Source of the DNA: CAXXOK01 sp964584315
Lineage (GTDB): Bacteria; Bacillota; Clostridia; Christensenellales; Aristaeellaceae
Reading direction: 5' to 3'
NCBI GenBank assembly: GCA_964584315.1
Contig: CAZOZO010000003.1
Location: forward strand, 62,001-126,000
DNA: 64,000 nt
Shown here piece after piece: positions 25,299-33,133 of this stretch; positions within the stretch are counted from its first letter, which is position 1, and each line of letters opens with the position of its first letter. The notes under the pieces are model-generated. The model ran no database searches. It was not told where the DNA came from and saw nothing but the letters and a program-made list of their open reading frames with translations. Both the position numbers and the translations under genes were made by a program.

Positions 25299-25327
25299 AT
25301 CCTATGTTTTGGATAATTTATTAACAA
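25299..25327 (-). promoter_or_regulatory. candidate promoter of abiH
   Basis: Minus strand TTGTTA (25322-25327), 17 nt, TAGGAT (25299-25304). Weak match, and the Shine-Dalgarno (AGGAT) is also poor. Confidence 0.3.
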
Positions 25328-25436
25328 TATTAGCATATGAACCTAAAAAATGCAAATATATCCTTGGTGGCGGAGAAAATATCAGCTTGGCAATCCTTCA
25401 TTATACGCAGACCAAGTGGCCTAATGATATCAAAAA

Positions 25437-25454
25437 GGAGAGCGGATGCTCCCC
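25437..25454 (-). terminator. terminator of the 76-residue protein gene
   Basis: A 7-bp stem GGGGAGC/GCTCTCC (one G.U) with loop ATCC, then TTTTTG on the minus strand. Confidence 0.7.
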
Positions 25455-25484
25455 TCAAATTTGGTCGTATTCGGTTACCAGCCC

Positions 25485-25715
25485 TCACACCACATTGCTG
25501 GACGTGCACTCCACGTACACGGTGCCATCCTTGCGGCGGCTCAGCTTGGCTTTATTACCCTCGCCATCATCCAGCGTCATTTTTTCGATGTCGTTCAGGG
25601 TCAGGAAGTTGACCGCGTCGCTCTCTACAAAGCCGACCCAGTCCTTGCGGTCGCGCTTTTCCTTTTTAGGGGTATCCTCGGTCATTTCCTCGATGGTCAG
25701 GCGTTCGTCCTTCAT
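25485..25715 (-). CDS. small charged protein of unknown function
   Basis: A 76-residue cytoplasmic protein starting at ATG 25715, 7 nt after a perfect AAAGGAGGT. The first 30 residues are highly charged (TPKKEKRDRKDW); the rest alternates in a beta-like pattern (GNKAKLSRRKDGTVYVE), suggesting a small beta domain. No recognised family. It is a complete unit: promoter TTGCAT-N17-TATGAT upstream and an intrinsic terminator 31 nt downstream, which strongly supports it being real. Confidence 0.75.
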   Translation of the reverse strand: MKDERLTIEEMTEDTPKKEKRDRKDWVGFVESDAVNFLTLNDIEKMTLDDGEGNKAKLSRRKDGTVYVECTSSNVV

Positions 25716-25745
25716 AGTTCGTACCTCCTTTGTGCATAGGGGTGT

Positions 25746-25774
25746 ATCATAGCGTATCCGGCGGTAAAATGCAA
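25746..25774 (-). promoter_or_regulatory. promoter of the 76-residue protein gene
   Basis: Minus strand TTGCAT (25769-25774), 17-nt spacer, TATGAT (25746-25751). Confidence 0.6.
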
Positions 25775-25828
25775 GCCGCGCGGGGCGCATTTGTCACGGC
25801 GTTGACACGTTTTGGCAATGACGGCGGC

Positions 25829-25857
25829 TTGACGCGCGGAACGTGGCTGCTTATAAT
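25829..25857 (+). promoter_or_regulatory. promoter of the LRR protein gene
   Basis: TTGACG (25829-25834), 17-nt spacer, TATAAT (25852-25857). The leader is about 110 nt. Confidence 0.75.
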
Positions 25858-25972
25858 CGAACCATAAAGGTCGTTTCTTGATCGTTTCCCGTCCGGTGTG
25901 CCGCCTCGCATGCGCGCCGTGGTGCTCTTGCCTACAACCGTATCACAAGCCGTTGAAAGGGGTCGTTTTTCC

Positions 25973-28900
25973 ATGAAGAAATGCCTTTCTCTTGTTGTAT
26001 CGCTGCTTGTGCTCTTCAGCCTGTTGGCGGGGGCCTTGCCCGCCGCGCTCGCGGCTGGCGACGAGGCCATCGCCTTTACCGATGCGGCGTTGGAGGCCAA
26101 GGTGCGCGCCGCGATGGGCAAGCCAGACGGGCCCATCACCATGGCCGAAGCCGAGAAGGTCGATTACCTCAACCTGAACAATGATACCAAGGACGGGCTG
26201 GATGGCAGCCAGTTGATCCGCGACATCAGCGACCTGCGCTATTTTGTGAACCTCAGTAAGCTGGATATGATCAACAACGATGTGAGCGACATCAGCGTGC
26301 TCAGCGGCTTGCAGGGGCTCAAGTACCTCGACCTGGGCGGCAACGCCATCAAGGATCTGACGCCGCTTAGCACCATGGCGCTGGAGGAGCTGAATATATG
26401 GGATAACGACCTGACCGACGTTACGCCGCTGGCTGCCATCGAAACCCTCAAGCGGCTGTCGGTCAATGATAACCAGATCAGCGATTTCAGCCCCCTGAGC
26501 AAGCTTGCCAACCTGGAAGCACTCAACGTGCGCATGAATGCGAGCGCCGATTACCGTGCGCTGGCGGATATCGTGCCGCAGCTGGAAGTAAAGGATTTTG
26601 AAGTGCTGACCACCCCCTACGACCCCGACGAGGTGGTCGCCTTTGCGGACAAGGCACTGGAGGCGCATGTGCGCGCATTCCTGAAGCTGGGAGACGAGCC
26701 GATCACCGCGGGCTACGCGGCCTCGATCACGGCGCTGGATATCTCCAATTCGTGGGACAACGATGTGCCCGAAGGCGAACGGTTCAGTGACATCAGCCCG
26801 CTCAAGTATTTTGTGAACCTTCAGGCGCTCTACCTGACACGCAATGCCGTGCATGACATCAGCGTGCTGGCGGAGCTGAAAAGCCTGACGTTCCTCCAGA
26901 TGAACGACAACGAAGTGCTCGACTTCGCGCCGCTGGCAGGGCTCACGGGGCTTACCTACCTGAGCCTCGACAGCTACGGGCGCGACCTGAGCGTGATCAG
27001 CGGCCTTACAGAGCTTAGGGAACTGGGTATTCGCGGCATCAACGCCTTGCCTCAGTGGCTGCCCGCCTTGCCCAAGCTTAAGGCCTTTGATGGTTCGGGC
27101 GGCGAACTGGTCGATATCAGCCTGCTGGCACAATGCAAGCAGCTCACTGCCGTAAACCTGAGCTGGAACCTGATTACCGATATCAGCCCGCTTGTGGGCT
27201 TGCCGCTCACGGAGCTCTATTTGGCAGGGAACCCCATCGCAGATTATACGCCTATCCGCGATATCTACGGAAAACTGGGTGGCAAGGATTTTGAATACAT
27301 TGAATTGAAACAGCCGGACGATCCGGCGAAAACGATCACCTTTGCGGACCCGGTGCTGGAGCAGAAGATTCGTACGGCAATGGACAAGCCCGAAGGGCCC
27401 ATTACGGCGGCAGATGCGTCGCAGGTCACGCGGCTGGATATCCACAACGACTGGCAACCGCAGATACCGACTGAGGTTCGGGTGACAAACCTGCAAGGCC
27501 TCGAGGCCTTCCTCAACCTGCGGGAGCTGGACGCGGGGTTCAATGACATCAGCGATCTCAGCCCCCTTGCCGACCTGACCGAGTTGCGCAAGATAAATCT
27601 GGGGGGCAACCGCATCCAAGACCTGACGCCTCTTGCCCGCTTGATGATGCTGGAGGATTTGACCCTTTTCGGCAGCCAGATCAGCGATATCAGCCCGCTG
27701 GGTGGGCATACGGCGCTGCGGTCGCTGAACCTTGGCGGCAACCCGCTGGCGGATATCGGCACGCTGGCGGAGCTGACCAACCTTGACGCCCTGTACATGG
27801 GCGGGAGCGGCATTGAGGATATCAGTCCGCTGGCAGGGGATACGAACATCTCGCGGTTGGAGTTGAACGACAACTATATTTCCGACCTTGCTCCCCTTGC
27901 AGGGATGACGGGGCTGGTCAAGCTGAAAATCGCAAACAACCCCATCAAGGACTATGCGCCCATTGAGCAGATTTTCCCGCAGTTGCAGGAGAAGGATTTT
28001 GAACTGGGGCAGATTTTCGATGTGCAGGTGCCCCTGAAGCCGGCGAAGCCCGATCAGGAGGTGCCGATCGCGGACGCCGCACTGGAAGCGATCCTGCGAA
28101 ACGTCAGCGGCGTACAGGGAAGACCGCTTACCGAAAAGGACTTGAGCCGGGTCGGCAAGTTCGAGATCAAGGTGGAAAACGGGCAAGCGGTGAGCGATAT
28201 CTCCGCCTTGCGCTATTGCCTGAACCTGGAAGGCGTAGCTATTTGGGAGTCGAATGTCAGCGACCTGAGCCCGTTGTCCGGCCTGACCAGGCTTCGGAAG
28301 CTTTGGGTCAACCATTCGCTTGTTAGCGATGTGTCGCCGCTGAAAAACATCACAAGCCTTACGGAGCTCGACCTGGCTTGGAACCAGATTGCCGATTTCT
28401 CGCCCCTCTACGGGCTGCAAGGGCTGAAGGTGCTGCGCATCAGCCACAACCTGACGTCGGATGCCAGTGGCTTCAAGGATATGGCCAAAGGCTTGAAGGA
28501 TAAGGACTTCGACCCTGACCAGCCCATGGAGACCGCCCCGAACGACGCGCAGGGCGAGCAAAGCGACGGCTCCGGCCAAGCCGGACTGCTCACCCCGCAA
28601 GACCCCGCGAAAGTCATCAAATTTGCGGATAAGGTTCTGGAGCAGCGCGTGCGGGAAGTGATCGGCAAACCCGAAGGGCCCATCACCGCGGGCGACGCGG
28701 CAAAGGTGACAGAGCTTAACATCGGCAACGAATGGCAGGAGAAGTTCCCCAAGGGTTCGCAAATCTCGAAGCTGGGAGGCATCGAGTACCTCATCAACCT
28801 TCGCTCGCTGGACATCACTTTCCATAAGGTCAAGGATTTGAGCAAGCTTTCCGGCCTGACGCAGCTTACATACCTGAAAGCCTTTGGCAACGTGATAAAG

Positions 28901-29095
28901 GATGTGAGCCCTCTGGCCGGGCTGACTAGCCTGACCAGCCTGAATGTGGGCGGTAACAACATCAAATCGGTCACGGCCTTGGGCGCCCTTCAAAACCTGA
29001 CTACGCTGATGCTGAACCCCAACCCCATAACGGACTTCTCCCCCGTGGCGAGCGTCTACCCGCGGCTGACCGAGAAGGATTTTGAACTGAACTAG
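25973..29095 (+). CDS. large secreted leucine-rich-repeat protein built of five modules
   Basis: A 1040-residue exported protein. The signal peptide is about residues 1-27 (MKKCLSLVVSLLVLFSLLAG). The rest consists of five homologous modules starting near residues 30, 217, 449, 693 and 877. Each opens with a capping motif of the form FADxxLExxVR..GKPEGPITaaDA, continues with internalin-like repeats (LxxLxxLxLxxNxIxDISPL, about 22 residues), and ends D(Y/F)xPI..xxP.LxxKDFE. A short Gly/Ser/Gln linker separates modules 4 and 5. No LPXTG, SLH or transmembrane anchor is visible, so it is probably released or non-covalently held. The start at 25973 follows GAAAGGGG. Likely protein-protein or glycan binding; ligand unknown. 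Confidence 0.93.
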   Translation: MKKCLSLVVSLLVLFSLLAGALPAALAAGDEAIAFTDAALEAKVRAAMGKPDGPITMAEAEKVDYLNLNNDTKDGLDGSQLIRDISDLRYFVNLSKLDMINNDVSDISVLSGLQGLKYLDLGGNAIKDLTPLSTMALEELNIWDNDLTDVTPLAAIETLKRLSVNDNQISDFSPLSKLANLEALNVRMNASADYRALADIVPQLEVKDFEVLTTPYDPDEVVAFADKALEAHVRAFLKLGDEPITAGYAASITALDISNSWDNDVPEGERFSDISPLKYFVNLQALYLTRNAVHDISVLAELKSLTFLQMNDNEVLDFAPLAGLTGLTYLSLDSYGRDLSVISGLTELRELGIRGINALPQWLPALPKLKAFDGSGGELVDISLLAQCKQLTAVNLSWNLITDISPLVGLPLTELYLAGNPIADYTPIRDIYGKLGGKDFEYIELKQPDDPAKTITFADPVLEQKIRTAMDKPEGPITAADASQVTRLDIHNDWQPQIPTEVRVTNLQGLEAFLNLRELDAGFNDISDLSPLADLTELRKINLGGNRIQDLTPLARLMMLEDLTLFGSQISDISPLGGHTALRSLNLGGNPLADIGTLAELTNLDALYMGGSGIEDISPLAGDTNISRLELNDNYISDLAPLAGMTGLVKLKIANNPIKDYAPIEQIFPQLQEKDFELGQIFDVQVPLKPAKPDQEVPIADAALEAILRNVSGVQGRPLTEKDLSRVGKFEIKVENGQAVSDISALRYCLNLEGVAIWESNVSDLSPLSGLTRLRKLWVNHSLVSDVSPLKNITSLTELDLAWNQIADFSPLYGLQGLKVLRISHNLTSDASGFKDMAKGLKDKDFDPDQPMETAPNDAQGEQSDGSGQAGLLTPQDPAKVIKFADKVLEQRVREVIGKPEGPITAGDAAKVTELNIGNEWQEKFPKGSQISKLGGIEYLINLRSLDITFHKVKDLSKLSGLTQLTYLKAFGNVIKDVSPLAGLTSLTSLNVGGNNIKSVTALGALQNLTTLMLNPNPITDFSPVASVYPRLTEKDFELN

Positions 29096-29156
29096 CGCGA
29101 GGCGTTGGCATCCCGCGGCGACTTTTGACGGCACGGCAGAGGAAGAACACAGGCAA

Positions 29157-29186
29157 ATGCGGCCGGGGCGATCGCCCCGGCCGCAT
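29157..29186. terminator. hairpin between LRR gene and GGDEF/HD-GYP gene
   Basis: A near-perfect palindrome with 14-bp arms (ATGCGGCCGGGGCG, 29157-29170, with 29173-29186). It lies between convergent genes; neither side has a good T-tract, so it may act mainly as a transcript-end stabiliser. Confidence 0.5.
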
Positions 29187-29217
29187 GCTGTTGCAGATTG
29201 ACATTTTCCAGTATGCT

Positions 29218-30927
29218 TTATACTTGTAGCGGTTCCCCGCCGGGGACGGTCAGGTACATGATGTCGCAGTGGTCGCTCTGTGCGCCTGCCCGCTCTTCGA
29301 TGCAGTGGCAGAAGGCTTCCACCGCGTTGGGGTCGAATTGCGAGCCGCTGCACTTGCGCAGCTCATCCAACGCCTGCGCGTAGGTACGCGTTTTCTGGTA
29401 GGGGCGCAGCGAAGTCATGGCGTCGAAGGCGTCCACCACGGTGAGCAGGCGCGCAAGGTAATGGATCTCTTCCCGCTTTAGGTTGCCCGGGTAGCCGCGC
29501 CCGTCGAAGCGTTCATGGTGCTGCAGGATGATGGCCTGCACATCGTCAAATGATGGGATGGAGCGGATGATATCCACGGCATACTGCGGGTGGTTCTTGA
29601 GGATCGCCCATTCCTCGGGGGTCAGGGGCTCCACCTTGACCAGTATGCTCTCGGAGATGTTGATCTTGCCGATGTCATGCAGGTATGCCGAGTAGATCAG
29701 CTTTCGCTTTTCCTCCTCGGGCAGTTTCAACTGATCCGCCAGCAGGTTACAGTAGAACACCACGCGCTCCACATGGCGATAGGTGTACTTGTCCTTGGCG
29801 TTGATCACGGCGATGAAGGTTTTGATCTGCGCGATCACATCCGGCGCGAAGAGCAGCTCGTCCAGGATGGAGAAGTAGCTCTCCACGCGGTTTTTGCACA
29901 GGAACTTCGCGCGGTAGCAGGCATCGTCCGCACCCTTGATCAGTTCCGCATCGCTCTTGGCCTTGGTGGGGTAGGTCGATACGCCCACCGATATCGTCAG
30001 GCTTTCGCCCGGCAGGCTCTCCTGCCCTTCGAAGGGATACTCCTGCACAGCCCTGCGCATCTTCTCGGCCTCGTAAATGGCCGTTTCCTCACCCGCGCCG
30101 GGCAGGATCACCGCAAACTCCTCGCCGCCGTAGCGGGCGATGAACGCATCCTTAGGCAGCGTGCTCTGCAGCATGGAGGAGAGGATGCGCAGCACCTCAT
30201 CGCCCTTCTGGTGGCCATAGATGTCATTGTAGTATTTGAAGTTGTCGATATCGATAAACAAAAGCGACAGCGGCGTGCCGCGCTTTTTGCACAGGTCGAT
30301 CTGCTGGCTGAGGAAATCGTAGAAATAGCGGTGGTTATACAGGCCGGTCAGCCCGTCTACATTCACGAGATTTTTGAGGTTGGCGATATGCTTGCGGCGG
30401 ATATCGTCGTAATAGGATACCGTGAGCGAAATGATCAGGAACACGAACGCCAGCACGATATCATCCTCAAAGTGCGTGTTGACCTCCGCCCACGGCGAGC
30501 AGAACAGGTCGATGGCAAGGATGATCAGCGCGGAGAGGATCGACACGATCAGGCTGATGGCGCGCTCGCACTCGATACTGGTAAACAGGATCACAAAAAT
30601 AAACAGAAATTTATAACTGCTGTCGTAGGAGCCGGTCATCATCACGGTCAGCACCGCGATGGACATGGAGATGATGGGGTCGATGAGCGTGGTGAACAGC
30701 GTGCGGTTCTTCATATGGGTCTGCAAGTAGATCCACATCGAGTACACCAACAGTATCATCAGCAGGATCGCCGTGACGGCAAATTGCTGTTGCAGCGAAA
30801 GGAGCGAATTATTGGTTGTGGGTACTTTGGCGTAATACTGCAAAAAAGCGATCGCAGGCAGCGCCAGAGACGATATCTTAATGATATTCAGTATTTGTCG
30901 TATTTTCAGTCTGTTATCATTATCCAT
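29218..30927 (-). CDS. membrane-bound GGDEF / HD-GYP cyclic-di-GMP turnover enzyme
   Basis: A 569-residue bifunctional protein. The N-terminal region (about 15-195) has roughly six membrane helices. The GGDEF domain (about 205-365) has an intact RYGGEEFAV active site but lacks the RxxD I-site. The HD-GYP phosphodiesterase (about 375-560) keeps HDIGKINI, HHERFDGRGYP and the surrounding His/Asp ligands. Both activities are therefore plausible. The ATG at 30927 follows GGAGGTTT; an upstream start at 30957 is less likely. It begins 78 nt after agrD on the same strand with no terminator between, so it is probably transcribed with the agr genes and may be under peptide control. Confidence 0.93.
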   Translation of the reverse strand: MDNDNRLKIRQILNIIKISSLALPAIAFLQYYAKVPTTNNSLLSLQQQFAVTAILLMILLVYSMWIYLQTHMKNRTLFTTLIDPIISMSIAVLTVMMTGSYDSSYKFLFIFVILFTSIECERAISLIVSILSALIILAIDLFCSPWAEVNTHFEDDIVLAFVFLIISLTVSYYDDIRRKHIANLKNLVNVDGLTGLYNHRYFYDFLSQQIDLCKKRGTPLSLLFIDIDNFKYYNDIYGHQKGDEVLRILSSMLQSTLPKDAFIARYGGEEFAVILPGAGEETAIYEAEKMRRAVQEYPFEGQESLPGESLTISVGVSTYPTKAKSDAELIKGADDACYRAKFLCKNRVESYFSILDELLFAPDVIAQIKTFIAVINAKDKYTYRHVERVVFYCNLLADQLKLPEEEKRKLIYSAYLHDIGKINISESILVKVEPLTPEEWAILKNHPQYAVDIIRSIPSFDDVQAIILQHHERFDGRGYPGNLKREEIHYLARLLTVVDAFDAMTSLRPYQKTRTYAQALDELRKCSGSQFDPNAVEAFCHCIEERAGAQSDHCDIMYLTVPGGEPLQV

Positions 30928-31005
30928 ACCGAAACCTCCGCGCACTGTGCAACTCAACCGGATTGGCGGCGGGAGGCGACGAATCGCCCCCCACCGCGGT
31001 GCTCC

Positions 31006-31128
31006 TTACTCATTGCTGAGGGAAGCGGGTTCCTCGGGCTGATAGAAGAAGAAGAAGCAAGCCGAGGAAGCGACCAGAGCCGCGACGATGGTGCTCAGTG
31101 CGGCAACCAGACCGTACACCTTTTTCAT
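31006..31128 (-). CDS. agrD: AgrD-like cyclic (thio)lactone autoinducer precursor
   Basis: A 40-residue peptide. The ATG at 31128 overlaps the agrB stop (ATGA) and has GGAGG about 8 nt upstream inside agrB. It has the three AgrD parts: an N-terminal amphipathic/hydrophobic leader (MKKVYGLVAALSTIVAALVA), a Cys-centred core (SSACFFFFYQP, Cys24) and an acidic tail (EEPASLSNE). The QPEEP..SL tail closely matches the Clostridium perfringens-type AgrD layout. By that alignment the mature signal would be a five-residue ring of Cys24 joined to Phe28 by a thiolactone, with all four other ring residues Phe. Processing sites are inferred, not seen. Confidence 0.88.
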   Translation of the reverse strand: MKKVYGLVAALSTIVAALVASSACFFFFYQPEEPASLSNE

Positions 31129-31772
31129 TTGGAATCCTCCTTTCCTTTATGATCAGGTAAAACATTCAACTTGTTAAGCAGAATGTTACCAGCATTTGTA
31201 AGCGTAAATGCCTGCCAGGCAACGCCCAGGATCAGGCTGATGCCCAGGGAGCGGAACGCCGGATACCACAGGCTGGCAATAATCAAAAGAGACTGCAGCA
31301 CCGCAAAGACTGCAATGGTACGGTAGCAGCCCTTGCGCATGCGCAATCGCTTCTGTTCTGTCTTGATCGGCTTTTTGGGGGAAGCCACGGGGGCGTACTT
31401 GTAAATGCTGGTGTAGGCAAACGCGTATGCGGCCAGCGCGATCAGCGTCAGGGTCAGGGGGGTGGTGTAGAGGGCCAGACGTGTGGAGAGGAACGCAAAC
31501 AGCGTGCACACGACCACCGTGATGCCCGTGCACAGGCCAAAGCTGTCTGCATGGGCGCCACCGCTGAACCGGCGAAGGATGCTCACGGAAAAGCAAACGA
31601 TCATCGCCTCGGCTGGCGCATGGATAAGCAAGCCGGCCGCCAACGCAAGCGCGACGGTCAGCACCACCTGCACGATTGCAAGCAACCCATACGCGATCAC
31701 GGATTCTTTCTCCGCGTCGTAGCCGAGCGACTGCGCTACTTTATTCGCGAGTCTCCTCACCCAAGTCTCCAT
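31125..31772 (-). CDS. agrB: AgrB-type membrane peptidase for autoinducer maturation
   Basis: A 215-residue membrane cysteine peptidase that cuts the AgrD tail and forms the thiolactone. The signature RRFSGGAHADSFGLCTG (67-83) carries the catalytic His74 and Cys81, with the 7-residue spacing of Staphylococcus aureus AgrB (His77/Cys84). About five to six membrane helices follow. It starts 32 nt inside the preceding membrane-protein gene and ends overlapping agrD by 4 nt, so the three are translationally coupled. No agrC/agrA pair lies in this window. Confidence 0.95.
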   Translation of the reverse strand: METWVRRLANKVAQSLGYDAEKESVIAYGLLAIVQVVLTVALALAAGLLIHAPAEAMIVCFSVSILRRFSGGAHADSFGLCTGITVVVCTLFAFLSTRLALYTTPLTLTLIALAAYAFAYTSIYKYAPVASPKKPIKTEQKRLRMRKGCYRTIAVFAVLQSLLIIASLWYPAFRSLGISLILGVAWQAFTLTNAGNILLNKLNVLPDHKGKEDSK

Positions 31773-32265
31773 CTGCCTTTTTCCTCTTTCTGATCAACTT
31801 CAGGACTGCGCTGGCGGCCAGCAACAACAGGGCAAAAATAATCGTGGACGGCGCGGAATAGAGGCACTGCGTCCAGCCGTTGGGGGTACGGATCATGGTG
31901 TTTGCGGCTTCAAGGCCATAGATCATCGCCAGAATCAACAGATTGAGCATCTCGGCGATGGAGATAAAAATCAGGATGATGATGGGCGCGATGATCGTGC
32001 GGATGATCTCCTGCAGGCCGGAGCGGTACAACAGCTGAAAGATGACCAGCACGCCAAACAGGGACAGCACCGTGTTGATGCCCGTGGACAGGCGCAGCGC
32101 GCGAAGGCCGGTCGCCATCAGGAACAGGATCGCGATCATGATCAAAAATTTGCGCCAGTTGATCTTCGTCCCGGTGAGGATATGGATGCCAAGCGCCATC
32201 AGGAATGCCTCCGGGATGCCTTTGGCAATCAACATCTCCGTAGTCAGCGGTATCGACCCACCCAT
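31741..32265 (-). CDS. multi-helix membrane protein upstream of agrB, AgrC-sensor-like
   Basis: A 174-residue protein, almost entirely membrane-embedded with five to six helices and a charged C-terminal tail (LIRKRKKADGDLGEETRE). The pattern near residues 14-60 (IPEAFLMALGIHILTG then INWRKFLIMIAI) resembles the N-terminal membrane domain of clostridial AgrC/LytS-like sensor kinases as I recall them, yet no dimerisation or ATPase domain follows. It could be a detached receptor domain, a signal exporter or an unrelated protein. The ATG at 32265 is chosen because GGGAGGG precedes it; an in-frame TTG at 32283 is the alternative. It overlaps agrB by 32 nt. Confidence 0.8.
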   Translation of the reverse strand: MGGSIPLTTEMLIAKGIPEAFLMALGIHILTGTKINWRKFLIMIAILFLMATGLRALRLSTGINTVLSLFGVLVIFQLLYRSGLQEIIRTIIAPIIILIFISIAEMLNLLILAMIYGLEAANTMIRTPNGWTQCLYSAPSTIIFALLLLAASAVLKLIRKRKKADGDLGEETRE

Positions 32266-32279
32266 AGAAAAACCCTCCC

Positions 32280-32843
32280 TCAATACGACTGTGTAACCTG
32301 GATACCGTAGCGCTGGTTCGCGGCCTTGATCATGGTATACAGCATGATGCAGGCAAATAGGTGGATGAACACATCACCGATGCTGATGATGCAATAACCG
32401 TAGTCGATGATATCGGAGAGAAATACCAGCTTGGCGTTGCCTGCCTCAATCAGGTGCAGGCCAGTGAGGTGCTTCACACTCTCCGGTGTAACATACCCGG
32501 TCAGGTAAGAGAGGGTCGGATACACGGGCATGTGACCGGCGTTTTGCGCGATCACGAGCTTGTTGAGCGCCGTGCCCACCACGATGCTCGCGCCTCCGAT
32601 CAAGGCCGGCTTGTAGAGCCCGAACACCAGCAGGGCCGGCAGGAAAGAGAGGATCACCGCGGGCTCCACATAGCGCACCATGGGCGTGAAACCGTAATAG
32701 CGAAAAAAGATACTGGCCTGAAACATCACCAGGCACAGCTGCACGAGCAGCACGGGATAAAATGTCCATGTACGTAACAAATACCTTGGCCGAAACCGTT
32801 TCAGCAATGCGAGGAGGCAAACGGCAATGATTTCGACTACCAC
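32280..32843 (-). CDS. DUF5317-family membrane protein, first gene of the agr operon
   Basis: A 187-residue membrane protein. The GTG at 32843 follows GGGAGGGG; longer readings upstream run through the promoter. It shows the features I associate with DUF5317: NxxHMPVYP near residue 115, a FLSDIIDYGYCIISIGDVFIH segment near 150, and about five helices. Function of the family is unknown, although members are often found in clostridia beside signalling genes. It is separated by 14 nt from the next gene and is driven by the strong promoter at 32889-32917. Confidence 0.8.
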   Translation of the reverse strand: MVVEIIAVCLLALLKRFRPRYLLRTWTFYPVLLVQLCLVMFQASIFFRYYGFTPMVRYVEPAVILSFLPALLVFGLYKPALIGGASIVVGTALNKLVIAQNAGHMPVYPTLSYLTGYVTPESVKHLTGLHLIEAGNAKLVFLSDIIDYGYCIISIGDVFIHLFACIMLYTMIKAANQRYGIQVTQSY

Positions 32844-32865
32844 GGGGCGCCCCTCCCTGCATTTA

Positions 32866-32887
32866 GTTACGCGAATATAAACGTAAC
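32866..32887. promoter_or_regulatory. inverted repeat just downstream of the agr promoter
   Basis: GTTACG (32866-32871) and CGTAAC (32882-32887) flank a 10-nt AT-rich centre and start right after the -10 element of the agr promoter, where a repressor or an RNA hairpin would act. It is unlike the direct repeats bound by AgrA/LytTR regulators. Confidence 0.45.
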
Positions 32888-32888
32888 C

Positions 32889-32917
32889 AGTATAGCGAAA
32901 ACACCGAGAAAGGTCAA
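32889..32917 (-). promoter_or_regulatory. strong promoter of the agr operon
   Basis: Minus strand TTGACC (32912-32917), 17-nt spacer, TATACT (32889-32894). Five of six matches in each element. Confidence 0.78.
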
Positions 32918-33103
32918 TATCACGATTGGGGGGATTCGCTTGCACTGCATGGGCCCGTTTCAGGGCCGCGAAGGGCCGGGCAATGCGAGAAACCCGCTTC
33001 GCAAAGGGTTTCGGGGGCGATGCGGCGTGAAATGGAAAATGTTTGCGTACATAAATATGCAAATGAAACAAATGTTCATCGGCCAGCGTGTCAATAAAAA
33101 CAC

Positions 33104-33133
33104 TTGGCAAACGACGCTCACCTGTATTACAAT
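33104..33133 (+). promoter_or_regulatory. candidate distal promoter of pit
   Basis: TTGGCA (33104-33109), 18-nt spacer, TACAAT (33128-33133). It lies 165 nt before the gene. Confidence 0.5.

Noticed and set aside
25446..25739. A plus-strand frame with AAAAAGGAG before its ATG
   Set aside because: The purine run is the minus-strand terminator T-tract and stem, and the frame is antisense to the better supported 76-residue gene.
26061..29095. Regularly spaced repeats that might suggest a CRISPR array
   Set aside because: The repeats are coding leucine-rich repeats of variable length with no identical direct repeats or spacers.
25943..29353. An 1136-codon open frame on the minus strand, opposite the LRR gene
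   Set aside because: It is the antisense of a G+C-rich repetitive gene; no ribosome site, no domain, and composition is rich in Gln, Arg and His as expected for a shadow frame.
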